A stretch of 64,000 bases of DNA from Leifsonia sp. Root112D2 (GTDB lineage Bacteria > Actinomycetota > Actinomycetes > Actinomycetales > Microbacteriaceae): positions 1,791,480 to 1,855,479 of the forward strand of contig NZ_LMCU01000001.1 of assembly GCF_001424905.1 (NCBI RefSeq), read 5' to 3'. The notes beneath the pieces are model-generated. The model made no database searches. It worked only from the letters and a program-made list of their open reading frames with translations, and was not told the DNA's origin. Shown one piece after another: positions 34,214 to 42,496 of the stretch (its first letter is position 1; the number at the start of each line of letters is the position of its first letter). A program made the translations under genes and the position numbers.

Positions 34214-35455
34214 ATGAGCATCACCGTTCACGAAGCGATCAGCGCTTCGCCCTGGATCGCACGGCAGGCTCCGGCATCCGCCGCGCAATGGATCGAGCGG
34301 GCGGAGGAGGTCGCCGCGATTCTTGCCACGGACGCGGTCGAGCGCGACCGCGCGCAGGTCGTTCCTCATGCCGAGGTTCAGCTGTTGAAGGATTCCGGAC
34401 TCGTCACCCTGCTGGGTCCCGCGAAATTCGGTGGGGGCGCACAGAGCTGGGAGACCGCGTACCGGGTGATCAGGGAGGTCGCATCCGGTGATGGCTCGAT
34501 CGGTCAGCTGCTGGGCTACCACTATCTCTGGGCCTGGGCGGTGCGCCTCGTTGGCACCGAAGAACAGATCGCTGCCGTCGAGGAGTTGTACACGACGAAC
34601 CGGTTCTTCTTCGGCGGCGCCGTGAACCCGCGCGACAACGATCTCACCGTCGTCGACGAGGGCGAGACGATTCTCTTCAACGGGCGAAAGACGTTCTCCA
34701 CCGGATCGAAGATCTCCGATCTCACCGTGCTCGAGGGGTTGCTGGAGGGGACCGACACTCACGTGTTCGCGATCGTCCCCACCACGCAAGATGGCATCCG
34801 CTTTCACGATGACTGGGACAACCTCGGCCAGCGCCTGACCGAGTCAGGCGGTGTGACGATCACGGATGTGCGCGTCGACTGGGCGGGCGCGGCCGGCTTC
34901 GTGAACAAGAAGTTCACCCCACTCACCTATGGCACGCTGAATCTGCCCACGATTCAGCTCGTTTTCGCGAACTTCTATCTGGGGATCGCCCAGGGCGGCC
35001 TCAAGACCGCGACTGCGTACACCCGTGCGAAGACTCGTGCCTGGCCATATGGCGGTGACAATAAGGCGACAGCCGGAGAAGAGTGGTACATCCTCGACGG
35101 CTACGGGCGTTTGCAATCCGCGCTCTGGGCGGCCGAAGAACTCGCGAACTCGGCTGGTGCGGAGATATCAGCTCTCCTGCATGCGCCGCGAGAGCAACTC
35201 ACGGCTGAGCAGCGTGGACATGCTGCGGTGCGTATCGCGGCGGTCAAGCAGCTTGCCACCGACATCAGTCTCGAGGTCGGCACCCGCATCTTCGAATTGA
35301 CGGGCGCGAGGGCGACCGCGGCATCCGTTGGTCTTGACCTCTACTGGCGCAATGCGCGCACCCACTCCCTGCACGATCCGGTCTCGTATAAGCGACGCGA
35401 GGTCGGCGCATACACACTGCTGGGCGAGATCCCGGAGCCCAGCTGGTACACCTGA
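34214..35455 (+). CDS. Acyl-CoA dehydrogenase-like flavin monooxygenase (DszC/SfnC group)
   Basis: 413 residues. The acyl-CoA dehydrogenase fold is seen from LLKDSGLVTLLGPAKFGGGAQSWETAYRVIREVASGDGSIGQLLGYHYL to RIFELTGARATAASVGLDLYWRNARTHSLHDPVSYKRREVGAY, whose end is typical of the DszC/SfnC flavin-dependent monooxygenases of sulfur compounds rather than fatty-acid dehydrogenases. It would use FMNH2 from a partner reductase; none lies next to it. GAGGAG seven bases before the ATG fixes the start. The 295 bp upstream hold no gene that I accept. Substrate uncertain. Confidence 0.8.
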   Translation: MSITVHEAISASPWIARQAPASAAQWIERAEEVAAILATDAVERDRAQVVPHAEVQLLKDSGLVTLLGPAKFGGGAQSWETAYRVIREVASGDGSIGQLLGYHYLWAWAVRLVGTEEQIAAVEELYTTNRFFFGGAVNPRDNDLTVVDEGETILFNGRKTFSTGSKISDLTVLEGLLEGTDTHVFAIVPTTQDGIRFHDDWDNLGQRLTESGGVTITDVRVDWAGAAGFVNKKFTPLTYGTLNLPTIQLVFANFYLGIAQGGLKTATAYTRAKTRAWPYGGDNKATAGEEWYILDGYGRLQSALWAAEELANSAGAEISALLHAPREQLTAEQRGHAAVRIAAVKQLATDISLEVGTRIFELTGARATAASVGLDLYWRNARTHSLHDPVSYKRREVGAYTLLGEIPEPSWYT

Positions 35456-35587
35456 AGCGGCTGGGCCGCGCTGCCGGCTCGCAGCTCACCCCGCTTTCGC
35501 GGCGCACCCACGCCGTGGACGGGGTGCGCCGCGAAACCCGCGTGATCTGGGGGGATGAGGCGGGGGAACGTGGCAATGAGGCGCGGC

Positions 35588-37303
35588 TCAGACGGAGGGG
35601 GCGCCCTGCGGCTGAAGGGGTTGCGGCGCGCTGGGGGAGTCGGCCAGCGGCAGGCACACGCGGAACGTTGCGCCGCCGCCCTCGGTCTCCAACGCCTCGA
35701 CCGTGCCGTTGTGCGCGGCGATGATCGAGGAGACGATGGCCAGGCCCAGGCCGCTGCCGCCTGTCTCGCGGGTGCGCGACGTGTCGGCTCGCCAGAAGCG
35801 CTGGAAGATCTTCTCGCGAATCTGCGGGGGGATGCCGTCGCCGTGGTCGACGATCTCCAGCTCGGCGCGCTCGGTCTGGTGGTTCACCTGCACGCGAATC
35901 TCGATGGGGCTGTCGTTGTCGGTGAACCGCATCGCGTTGCCCATGAGATTGGTGACGACCTGGCGAATCTTGTTCTCTTCGGCCAGCACTATCGCCGGGT
36001 CGGCGGGCGGAGCCGGGGGGAGAACGGGAACGGGCAGGCGCTGTATCTCACCGGTGTCGCCCCGTCGTGGGCGGCGGCTGCGCAGGCGGGCAAGCGTGGC
36101 GCCGGCGAACGAGATGGGCCCCGTCGCCGTGCTGCTCACGGGAACGGGCCTGGTCGGCGGATGCGTCGTGGGGGTCTCCATTGCCGGCTCGACCGGCGGC
36201 TGCGCCCTGATCGGTTCGGGGGTGACGACCGTGACGACGCGTCCGGGGGAGGAAGCCATGGCATCCATGGCGGCGTCGCGTGCGATAGGCACCAGGTCGA
36301 CGCGGATCGGCTCAAGCGGCTTGGTCTCGTCGAGGCGCGCGAGCTCGAGCAGGTCTTCGACGAGCACGCCCATGCGGATGGCCTCGCGCTCGATGCGGTC
36401 CATGGCCTGGGTGACCTCGTCGGAGGTCTGCAGTGCACCCATGCGATAGAGCTCGGCGTAGCCGCGCAGTGAGACCAGCGGGGTGCGCAATTCGTGGCTG
36501 GCGTCGCCGACGAAGCGGCGCATCTGATCGATGGTCTTCGCGCGGTCGCTGAAGGCGCGATCGATGCGATTGAGCATGGTGTTCAGGGAGCGGTTGAGCC
36601 GCCCGACCTCGGTATTGGGTGTTGCGCCGCCAAGACGCTGGCTGAAGTCGCCGTCGGCAATGGCTGCAGCCGTGCGCTCCACCTCCAGCAGCGGACTGAA
36701 TGTGGTGGTGACGAGCATGCGGGTCAGGCCTGCACCGATCACCACCACGAGAATGCCGAAGCCGAGGAAGATGGCCAGGTAGCTCGACATGATCGTGTCG
36801 ATCTGGCGAGATGTCGTGGCCACGATGGCGATGCCGAGCGCGCCCGCGGGCGAGGCGAGATTGACCTGCGTGGCCACCGCCCGATACTGCGTGTGCTTGT
36901 CGCCGCTGGCCAGGTTCATGCCGTGGCCGACAAGCTTGCGCCCCTCGGCGAGGTCGAGACGCGCCGGAACCTTGGGCCGCACGCCGACGGACTCGTTTTT
37001 CCAGTTGTAGTCGATGAGTTCGCCGTCGGCGTCGTAGAGCGCGACGAAGTACGCCGAGGTGCTGCCGTCGCTGGCGACCTTCTGGCTGCTGCTCGAACTC
37101 GAGGCGAGGTAGGAATTGAGGTTGTTCGGCTGCGAGACGGCCAACAGCTGGGCGTCGAGCTGGTCGAAGAGCACAGGCTTGAGCATGGCCATCGTGCCGA
37201 TACCAGAGACAAGCAGGCCGAGCGTGAGCATCAGCACGGTGACCCCGGTGATCTTGGTACGCAGGGAGACCGCGTTCCACTTTTCTACCAGTGTCGCGTG
37301 CAT
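35588..37303 (-). CDS. Sensor histidine kinase with Pro-rich insertion
   Basis: 571 residues. Membrane helices at about 18-40 and 173-196 flank an extracytoplasmic domain; HAMP follows (about 197-250), then HisKA with phospho-His270 (VGDASHELRTPLVSL) and HATPase with NLMGNAMRF, DHGDGIPP and GGSGLGLAIVSSI. A Pro/Thr/Arg-rich insertion of about 75 residues (361-437) splits the start of the ATPase domain. The membrane layout and partner resemble TrcS/MprB-type kinases. Downstream partner of the regulator at 37335, 31 bp apart. Signal unknown. Confidence 0.92.
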   Translation of the reverse strand: MHATLVEKWNAVSLRTKITGVTVLMLTLGLLVSGIGTMAMLKPVLFDQLDAQLLAVSQPNNLNSYLASSSSSSQKVASDGSTSAYFVALYDADGELIDYNWKNESVGVRPKVPARLDLAEGRKLVGHGMNLASGDKHTQYRAVATQVNLASPAGALGIAIVATTSRQIDTIMSSYLAIFLGFGILVVVIGAGLTRMLVTTTFSPLLEVERTAAAIADGDFSQRLGGATPNTEVGRLNRSLNTMLNRIDRAFSDRAKTIDQMRRFVGDASHELRTPLVSLRGYAELYRMGALQTSDEVTQAMDRIEREAIRMGVLVEDLLELARLDETKPLEPIRVDLVPIARDAAMDAMASSPGRVVTVVTPEPIRAQPPVEPAMETPTTHPPTRPVPVSSTATGPISFAGATLARLRSRRPRRGDTGEIQRLPVPVLPPAPPADPAIVLAEENKIRQVVTNLMGNAMRFTDNDSPIEIRVQVNHQTERAELEIVDHGDGIPPQIREKIFQRFWRADTSRTRETGGSGLGLAIVSSIIAAHNGTVEALETEGGGATFRVCLPLADSPSAPQPLQPQGAPSV

Positions 37304-37334
37304 GTGACCGCCAGTTTAGAACGCGAAACTGGGC

Positions 37335-38027
37335 TTACGCCTTGGCCGCCTTGAGCATGTATCCGAATCCGCGCTTGGTCTGGATGAGCGGCTCGCTGGA
37401 GTGCGCATCCACCTTGCGCCGCAGGTAGGAGATGTACGACTCGACGATGCCCGCATCGCCGTTGAAGTCGTATTCCCAGACGTGGTCGAGAATCTGCGCC
37501 TTGCTCAGCACCCGGTTGGGATTGAGCATGAGATAGCGCAGCAGCTTGAACTCGGTGGGGCTCAGCTCGATGGCGGTGTCGCCGACGAAGACCTCGTGCG
37601 TGTCCTGGTCCATGGTGAGCTCGCCGGTGCGGATGACCGCGTCTTCGTCCGCCTGCATGGTGCGGCGCAGAATCGCCTTGATGCGGGCGACGATCTCGTC
37701 GAGGCTGAAGGGCTTGGTGACGTAATCGTCGCCGCCGACGGTGAGACCGGTGATCTTGTCTTCGGTGTCGTCCTTGGCCGTCAAAAACAGGATCGGCGCC
37801 GTGTAGCCGGCGCTGCGCAGGCGCTTGGTGACGCCGAATCCGTTCATGTCGGGAAGCATCACATCGAGAATGATGAGGTCGGGCTCCTCTTCGAGGACCG
37901 CGGAGATTGTCTGCGCACCGTTGCCCACCGCGCGCACGGCGAAGCCGGCAAAGCGAAGGCTGGTGGTGAGCAGGTCACGGATGTTGGGCTCGTCGTCGAC
38001 GATCAGAATGCGGGGTCCGGATGTCAT
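37335..38027 (-). CDS. OmpR-family response regulator (TrcR-like)
   Basis: 230 residues. Receiver: ILIVDDEPNIR, phospho-Asp55 (LIILDVMLPD), LFLTAKDD with the conserved Lys; winged helix: LSPTEFKLLRYLMLNPNRVLSKAQILDHVWEYDFNGDAGIVESYISYLRRKVD. The ESYISYLRRKVD recognition region is typical of the TrcR/PrrA group. Transcribed ahead of its kinase. Confidence 0.94.
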   Translation of the reverse strand: MTSGPRILIVDDEPNIRDLLTTSLRFAGFAVRAVGNGAQTISAVLEEEPDLIILDVMLPDMNGFGVTKRLRSAGYTAPILFLTAKDDTEDKITGLTVGGDDYVTKPFSLDEIVARIKAILRRTMQADEDAVIRTGELTMDQDTHEVFVGDTAIELSPTEFKLLRYLMLNPNRVLSKAQILDHVWEYDFNGDAGIVESYISYLRRKVDAHSSEPLIQTKRGFGYMLKAAKA

Positions 38028-38045
38028 GGCACCAGTATCTGCGCG

Positions 38046-38747
38046 TTAGCTGAGTCTTCGCTGAGCGCCATCGGTGTGCTGTGGAACGGCGCGCACGCAG
38101 CAGCGGCCGGCATCCGGATCCTGCACGATCGTGTGGCATTGGTCTCCCGCGCCCTCGGCGACGCCTCGCACCAGCTCGAGGTTGAGATCGCAGACGATCT
38201 GGGTGTGCCGACGCGCGAGTTGGTGGAAGGGACAATTGCCGAGCACGATGTCGCCGCCCGGCTCGGTACGCGGCTCGAAACCATTGCTTTCGAGCGCGTC
38301 TTCGAAGGATGCTGCGCTCACGCCCGCCGCGCGGCCCGCCTCGCCGGCGACCCGTCGCACGGCAAGGCGCACCGGCTCGCCGGTTTCGTCGGCTTGCTCG
38401 ATGGCGCTCGCCAAAACATCTCCGGCGAGTTCATAGTGGCGCTCGGGGAGTGTGACCGCGATTTCGGAGGGCGCACGCCGGTAGAGCTTGGCGGGCCGGC
38501 CCGAGCCGGGCCCGGTCTTGCCGCCGAGGCGGCGGAATTCCACCTCGAGCAGCCCCTCCTGCGCGAGACGGTCGAGATGGAACGCGGCGGTACTGCGGTT
38601 GAGGGCCAGGGAGTCTGCCGCCTCATCGCGGCCGACCGGGGCATCGCGCCCGGAGACGAACTCATAGAGCGCGCGCCGCACGGGATCTCCCAGTGCCGCG
38701 ACGGCGGCGAGGCTGGCTGTGCGTGACGACTGCTCCATGGCATCCAC
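38046..38747 (-). CDS. SufR-like winged-helix regulator with Cys cluster
   Basis: 233 residues. ArsR/SufR-type winged helix (about 15-75, ALGDPVRRALYEFVSG and LNRSTAAFHLDRLAQEGLLEVEF). The C-terminal domain has Cys172, Cys186, Cys204, Cys216 and Cys217; the NCPF and VCDLNLELVRG context matches SufR-type regulators that bind an iron-sulfur cluster. Divergent from folE across 78 bp, so it may sense iron or oxidants and control the pterin genes; no suf operon is nearby. The start could also be the ATG three codons in. Confidence 0.8.
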   Translation of the reverse strand: MDAMEQSSRTASLAAVAALGDPVRRALYEFVSGRDAPVGRDEAADSLALNRSTAAFHLDRLAQEGLLEVEFRRLGGKTGPGSGRPAKLYRRAPSEIAVTLPERHYELAGDVLASAIEQADETGEPVRLAVRRVAGEAGRAAGVSAASFEDALESNGFEPRTEPGGDIVLGNCPFHQLARRHTQIVCDLNLELVRGVAEGAGDQCHTIVQDPDAGRCCVRAVPQHTDGAQRRLS

Positions 38748-38825
38748 TGTACTCTAAAAACAAGATTAGTTGACAGAAGAAATTTTACGCCCTACCGTCG
38801 AACTATCGCGTGAGAAAGGATCACC

Positions 38826-39440
38826 ATGACCACCATTGCCGAGGCCCCGGAGGCGACTGCGCTGCATGCCGTGCCCGACACGAGCGCGGTTGACCGGCCG
38901 CGTGCGGTCAGGGCGGTTGCGGAACTGCTGCAGGCGTTCGGTCGTGATGTCAGCAGCCCGCACCTCAGCGCGACTCCGCGTCGCGTCGTCGATGCGTTCG
39001 AGGAACTCCTCACGCCGGTCGACTTCGACCTCACGACGTTTCCCAACGACGAAGGGTACGACGAGCTGGTGCTCGTCAAGGACATTCCGTTTCACTCGCT
39101 GTGCGAGCACCACCTGCTTCCGTTTCGCGGAGTCGCCCACATCGCGTACCTGCCGGGGGAGCGAATTCTGGGGCTCTCCAAGCTTGCCCGGGTCCTCGAA
39201 TACTTCGCGCGAGACCTGCAGGTGCAGGAACGCCTCACCATTCAGGTGGCCGATTGGCTGCAGGAGAACCTCTCCCCACGGGGCGTCGGCGTCGTGCTCG
39301 AGGCGGAGCACATGTGCATGTCGCTGCGGGGTGTTCAGGTTGCGGGCACCACAACCGTGACGTCGGCGCTACACGGCACCATTCGCGACGACGCACGGGC
39401 TCGCAGCGAGTTCTTCGCCCTCGCCGGGCTGCGCGCCTGA
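38826..39440 (+). CDS. folE: GTP cyclohydrolase I
   Basis: 204 residues. Zinc and active-site region LCEHHLLPFRGVAHIAYLPGERILGLSKLARVLEYFARDLQVQERLT is complete. It converts GTP to dihydroneopterin triphosphate, the first step of folate synthesis. AAAGGA precedes the ATG. It heads a four-gene + strand group with an FAD reductase, folP and a RibD-like reductase. Confidence 0.97.
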   Translation: MTTIAEAPEATALHAVPDTSAVDRPRAVRAVAELLQAFGRDVSSPHLSATPRRVVDAFEELLTPVDFDLTTFPNDEGYDELVLVKDIPFHSLCEHHLLPFRGVAHIAYLPGERILGLSKLARVLEYFARDLQVQERLTIQVADWLQENLSPRGVGVVLEAEHMCMSLRGVQVAGTTTVTSALHGTIRDDARARSEFFALAGLRA

Positions 39441-39475
39441 GACTCACCATCGCATCGAACCAAGGAGACAACGAC

Positions 39476-40699
39476 ATGTCAGAGCAGGTATTCATCATCA
39501 TCGGAGGCGGCCTCGCCGGAGTCTCGGCCGCCGAGGCGCTACGCTCCGAGGGCTTCGAAGGCCGCATCCGGTTGTTTGCCGGTGAGGCACACGCCCCATA
39601 CATTCGGCCGCCGCTGTCGAAGGAATACCTCAAGGGCGACGCCGAGCGCGATTCGATCTTCGTGCAGAAACCGGAGTGGTACGCCGACCAGCGCGTGGAA
39701 CTCGAGCAGGGTGTCTCCGTGCGCTCGATAGATACGGATGCGCACACCGTCACGCTCGCCGACGACCGCACGGAAAGCTACGATCGGCTGTTGCTGGCTA
39801 CCGGTGCCTCGTCACGGCACCTCGCCATCGATGGGGCGAATCTCGACGGGGTGCACTATCTGCGCACCGTGGAGGACAGCGAGCGTCTGCGCGAGGAGAT
39901 CGCATCCGGAGGCAAGCGCGTGGTGATTGTGGGTTCGGGCTGGATCGGGCTTGAGGTCGCCGCCGCCGCACGCGGCTATGGCAACGAGGTGACGGTGATC
40001 GGGCGCGAAGAGCTGCCCCTGGACAATGTGCTCGGCACCGAACTCGGGGAGGTCTTCGCTGCGTTGCACACGGCCAACGGGGTTCGTCTCCTGGGCGGGG
40101 CGAGCACACGCGGTTTCGACGGCGAAGACGGCCGGGTTACCGCCGTGGTCACGGGCAGCGAAACGATTGCCGCCGACGTTGTCGTGATAGGCGTCGGGGC
40201 CGTGCCGAACGTGCAGCTCGCCAAGGACGCCGCACTCACTGTGGACAACGGCGTGCTCACCGATGAGGCGCTGCGCGCGAGTGCCGCGGATGTCTTTGCA
40301 GCCGGTGACGTCGCCAACGCCTACCATCCCGTGGCGGATGCACATCTGCGCAACGAGCACTGGGCCAACGCCATCGCGCAGGGCAAGGCGGCGGCGAAGT
40401 CGATGCTGGGCCAGAGCGTCGTCTTCGACGAGATTCCGTATTTCTACACGGACCAGTTCGATCTGGGCATGGAGTACTCGGGGTACCCGACCCTCACGCG
40501 TGATGCCACGGTGGTCTTTCGCGGAGATGTCGGCAAGCGTGAGTTCATCGCCTTCTGGGTCTTTGAGGGTCGCGTCGTGGCCGGCATGAACGTGAACGTG
40601 TGGGACGTGAACGACGACGTGCAGGCCCTCATTCGATCGGCTCGCACGGTTGATGCGGCGAGGCTGGCCGACCCGACGGTGCCGCTGGCCGAGGTGTGA
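39476..40699 (+). CDS. FAD-dependent ferredoxin-reductase-like oxidoreductase
   Basis: 407 residues. FAD motif IIIGGGLAGVSAAEALR, NAD(P) motif VVIVGSGWIGLEVAAAARGYG and the second FAD site ADVFAAGDVANAYHP; C-terminal reductase domain to the end (YFYTDQFDLGMEYSGYP). The layout is that of rubredoxin/ferredoxin reductases and AIF-like enzymes. GGAGACAACGAC before the ATG. Its place between folE and folP suggests electron transfer for a pterin- or iron-related step; that is inference. Confidence 0.88.
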   Translation: MSEQVFIIIGGGLAGVSAAEALRSEGFEGRIRLFAGEAHAPYIRPPLSKEYLKGDAERDSIFVQKPEWYADQRVELEQGVSVRSIDTDAHTVTLADDRTESYDRLLLATGASSRHLAIDGANLDGVHYLRTVEDSERLREEIASGGKRVVIVGSGWIGLEVAAAARGYGNEVTVIGREELPLDNVLGTELGEVFAALHTANGVRLLGGASTRGFDGEDGRVTAVVTGSETIAADVVVIGVGAVPNVQLAKDAALTVDNGVLTDEALRASAADVFAAGDVANAYHPVADAHLRNEHWANAIAQGKAAAKSMLGQSVVFDEIPYFYTDQFDLGMEYSGYPTLTRDATVVFRGDVGKREFIAFWVFEGRVVAGMNVNVWDVNDDVQALIRSARTVDAARLADPTVPLAEV

Positions 40700-40749
40700 G
40701 GGCGCTCTGCGCGGCATCCGGTGTGTGCTGAGCGGGCGGATGCGCAACG

Positions 40750-41697
40750 ATGGGTGACATGACCGCAACTGATGTGAAGACCGGTGCGCAGGCATCCGCC
40801 GTGTTCATGCCGCCGCTGACGAGCTCGGTTCGCACGATCGGCGCGCACACCTTCGACTTCTCGCGTCAGGTCGCGGTGATGGCGATAGTCAATCGCACCC
40901 CCGACTCGTTTTACGATGGCGGGCGCACCTTTGCGCTCGACAGGGCCGTCGAGGCCTCCCTGCGCGCGGTGGCTGAGGGTGCCGACTGGGTCGACATCGG
41001 GGGCGCGCCCTTCGCGCCCGGCCTTGCCGTGCCCGTCGAGGAGGAGGCGGAGCGGGTGGTGCCCGTTGTCGCGGCGCTGCGCGCGGCATCCGACGTGGTG
41101 ATCTCGGTCGACACCTTTCATGCCGAGGTGGCGCGGCGGGGAATCGAGGCAGGCGCGACGGTGATCAACGACACGACGGGGCTCAGCGACCCTGAGCTGG
41201 CCCACGTGGTCGCCGACAGCGAGGCGACGCTCGTGATCACGCACAGCCTGGCCAGCCCACGCACGCAGTATCCGCGGCCGCATTACGACGACGTTGCGGC
41301 GGAGATCGCCGCGTTTCTGCGCGAACGCATCGAGCGCGCGCTGTCCGCAGGCGTTCCCGAGGAACGCATCGTGATAGACCCGGGCCACGATCTCAACAAG
41401 AACACGCTGCATTCGCTGGAGTTGACTCGGCGCCTGCGGGAGATTGCCGAGATCGGCCTGCCGACTCTCGTCGCGCTCTCGAACAAGGACTTCATCGGCG
41501 AGACGCTCGATCGCTCCCGTGCCGAGCGGCTCGAGGGCTCGCTCGCGGCGGCCGTGTTCTGCGTCACGCAGGGCGCACGAATCGTGCGCGTGCACGAGGT
41601 GGCGCAGACCGTTGCGGCCGTGCGCATGACCGAGGCCATTCTGGGCATGCGCGAACCGGCATATACGCGGCACAACATGGGGGATGCCAATGAGTGA
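40750..41697 (+). CDS. folP: Dihydropteroate synthase
   Basis: 315 residues. MAIVNRTPDSFYDGG (pterin loop), ADWVDIGGAPFAPG, SVDTFHAEVARRGIEAGATVINDTTG, and the later VIDPGHDLNKNTLHSL and VALSNKDFIGE are all present. It condenses dihydropterin pyrophosphate with p-aminobenzoate and is the sulfonamide target. The GGAPFAP segment departs from the usual GGxSTRP of FolP, so a FolP2-like paralogue with altered loop is possible. Start could be the ATG at 40759. Overlaps the next start. Confidence 0.85.
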   Translation: MGDMTATDVKTGAQASAVFMPPLTSSVRTIGAHTFDFSRQVAVMAIVNRTPDSFYDGGRTFALDRAVEASLRAVAEGADWVDIGGAPFAPGLAVPVEEEAERVVPVVAALRAASDVVISVDTFHAEVARRGIEAGATVINDTTGLSDPELAHVVADSEATLVITHSLASPRTQYPRPHYDDVAAEIAAFLRERIERALSAGVPEERIVIDPGHDLNKNTLHSLELTRRLREIAEIGLPTLVALSNKDFIGETLDRSRAERLEGSLAAAVFCVTQGARIVRVHEVAQTVAAVRMTEAILGMREPAYTRHNMGDANE

Positions 41698-42472
41698 CGG
41701 GGAGATTCGCCGCATCTGGCCGGTCGGCGCTGTGACCGACGCGGCCCACGCTGCGAGCGACGACGAGATTGCCGAGTGGTATTCGGTCTCCGACCGATCC
41801 CGCCGCTGGGCGCGCGTGAACTTCGTCTCCAGCCTTGATGGCTCTGCCACTCACGCCGGCCGTTCCGGCGGGCTGGGCGACACGGCCGACAGGCGGGTCT
41901 TCGACGTGCTGCGCCGGCTGTGCGATGTGGTGGTGGTGGGGGCCGGAACGGTGCGGGCCGAAGGCTACGGGCCGATGCGCGTGGACGAGCCGGCCGCCGT
42001 CTGGAGGCGCGCGCACGGCCTTGCGGAGCATCCGGTGTTCGCTCTTGTCTCGGCCAGGCTCGAGCTCGACCCCGCCAGTCGTATCTTCACGGATGCCCCG
42101 GTGCGGCCGATCATCGTGACGGTCGACGCCGCGCCTCGTGAGCGGCGTGCGGCGCTGTCGAAGGTTGCGGACGTGATTACCTGCGGAGTTGCGAGCGTGA
42201 ACACGAGTGCGATGGTCGATGCCCTCGCCGAGCGCGGACTCGTGCAGGTTCACTGTGAGGGCGGACCACACCTTTTCGGGACGATGATTGCGGATGGCAC
42301 GGTGGATGAACTGTGCCTGACGATGAGCGCGCAGCTGGAAGGCGGGAGCGGGCCGCGCATCTCAAACGGATCGGAACTGCCTGCCTCGCGTGGCATGCAC
42401 CTCGCGCAGGTGCTGGCATCCGGAAACACCCTGCTGCTGCGCTACATGCGGCAGGGGTCGCTGGTCGAGTAG
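41690..42472 (+). CDS. RibD C-terminal domain reductase
   Basis: 260 residues. ARVNFVSSLDGSATHAGRSGGLGDTADRRVFDVLRRLCDVVVVGAGTVRAEGYGP is the RibD-C NADPH-binding reductase start; VHCEGGPHLFGTMIADGTVDELCLTMSAQLEGG is its end. Lacks the RibD deaminase domain. It may reduce a pyrimidine in riboflavin synthesis or act as a dihydrofolate-type reductase, which the folate context would favour. Start at 41690 is preceded by GGGGG. It overlaps folP by 8 bp. The last codons LVE-stop lie in a palindromic repeat. Confidence 0.82.
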   Translation: MSDGEIRRIWPVGAVTDAAHAASDDEIAEWYSVSDRSRRWARVNFVSSLDGSATHAGRSGGLGDTADRRVFDVLRRLCDVVVVGAGTVRAEGYGPMRVDEPAAVWRRAHGLAEHPVFALVSARLELDPASRIFTDAPVRPIIVTVDAAPRERRAALSKVADVITCGVASVNTSAMVDALAERGLVQVHCEGGPHLFGTMIADGTVDELCLTMSAQLEGGSGPRISNGSELPASRGMHLAQVLASGNTLLLRYMRQGSLVE

Positions 42473-42496
42473 CCGCGCTCTTACGCGGTGAGACCG
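42463..42496. repeat. Palindrome carrying stop codons of two convergent genes
   Basis: GGTCGAGTAGCCGCG and CGCGGTGAGACC flank CTCTTA. The left arm supplies the TAG of the RibD-like gene and the core supplies the TAA of the helicase gene on the other strand. The outline is the same GGTCGAGTAG/GAGACC type as the palindrome at 51512-51542. Confidence 0.7.
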
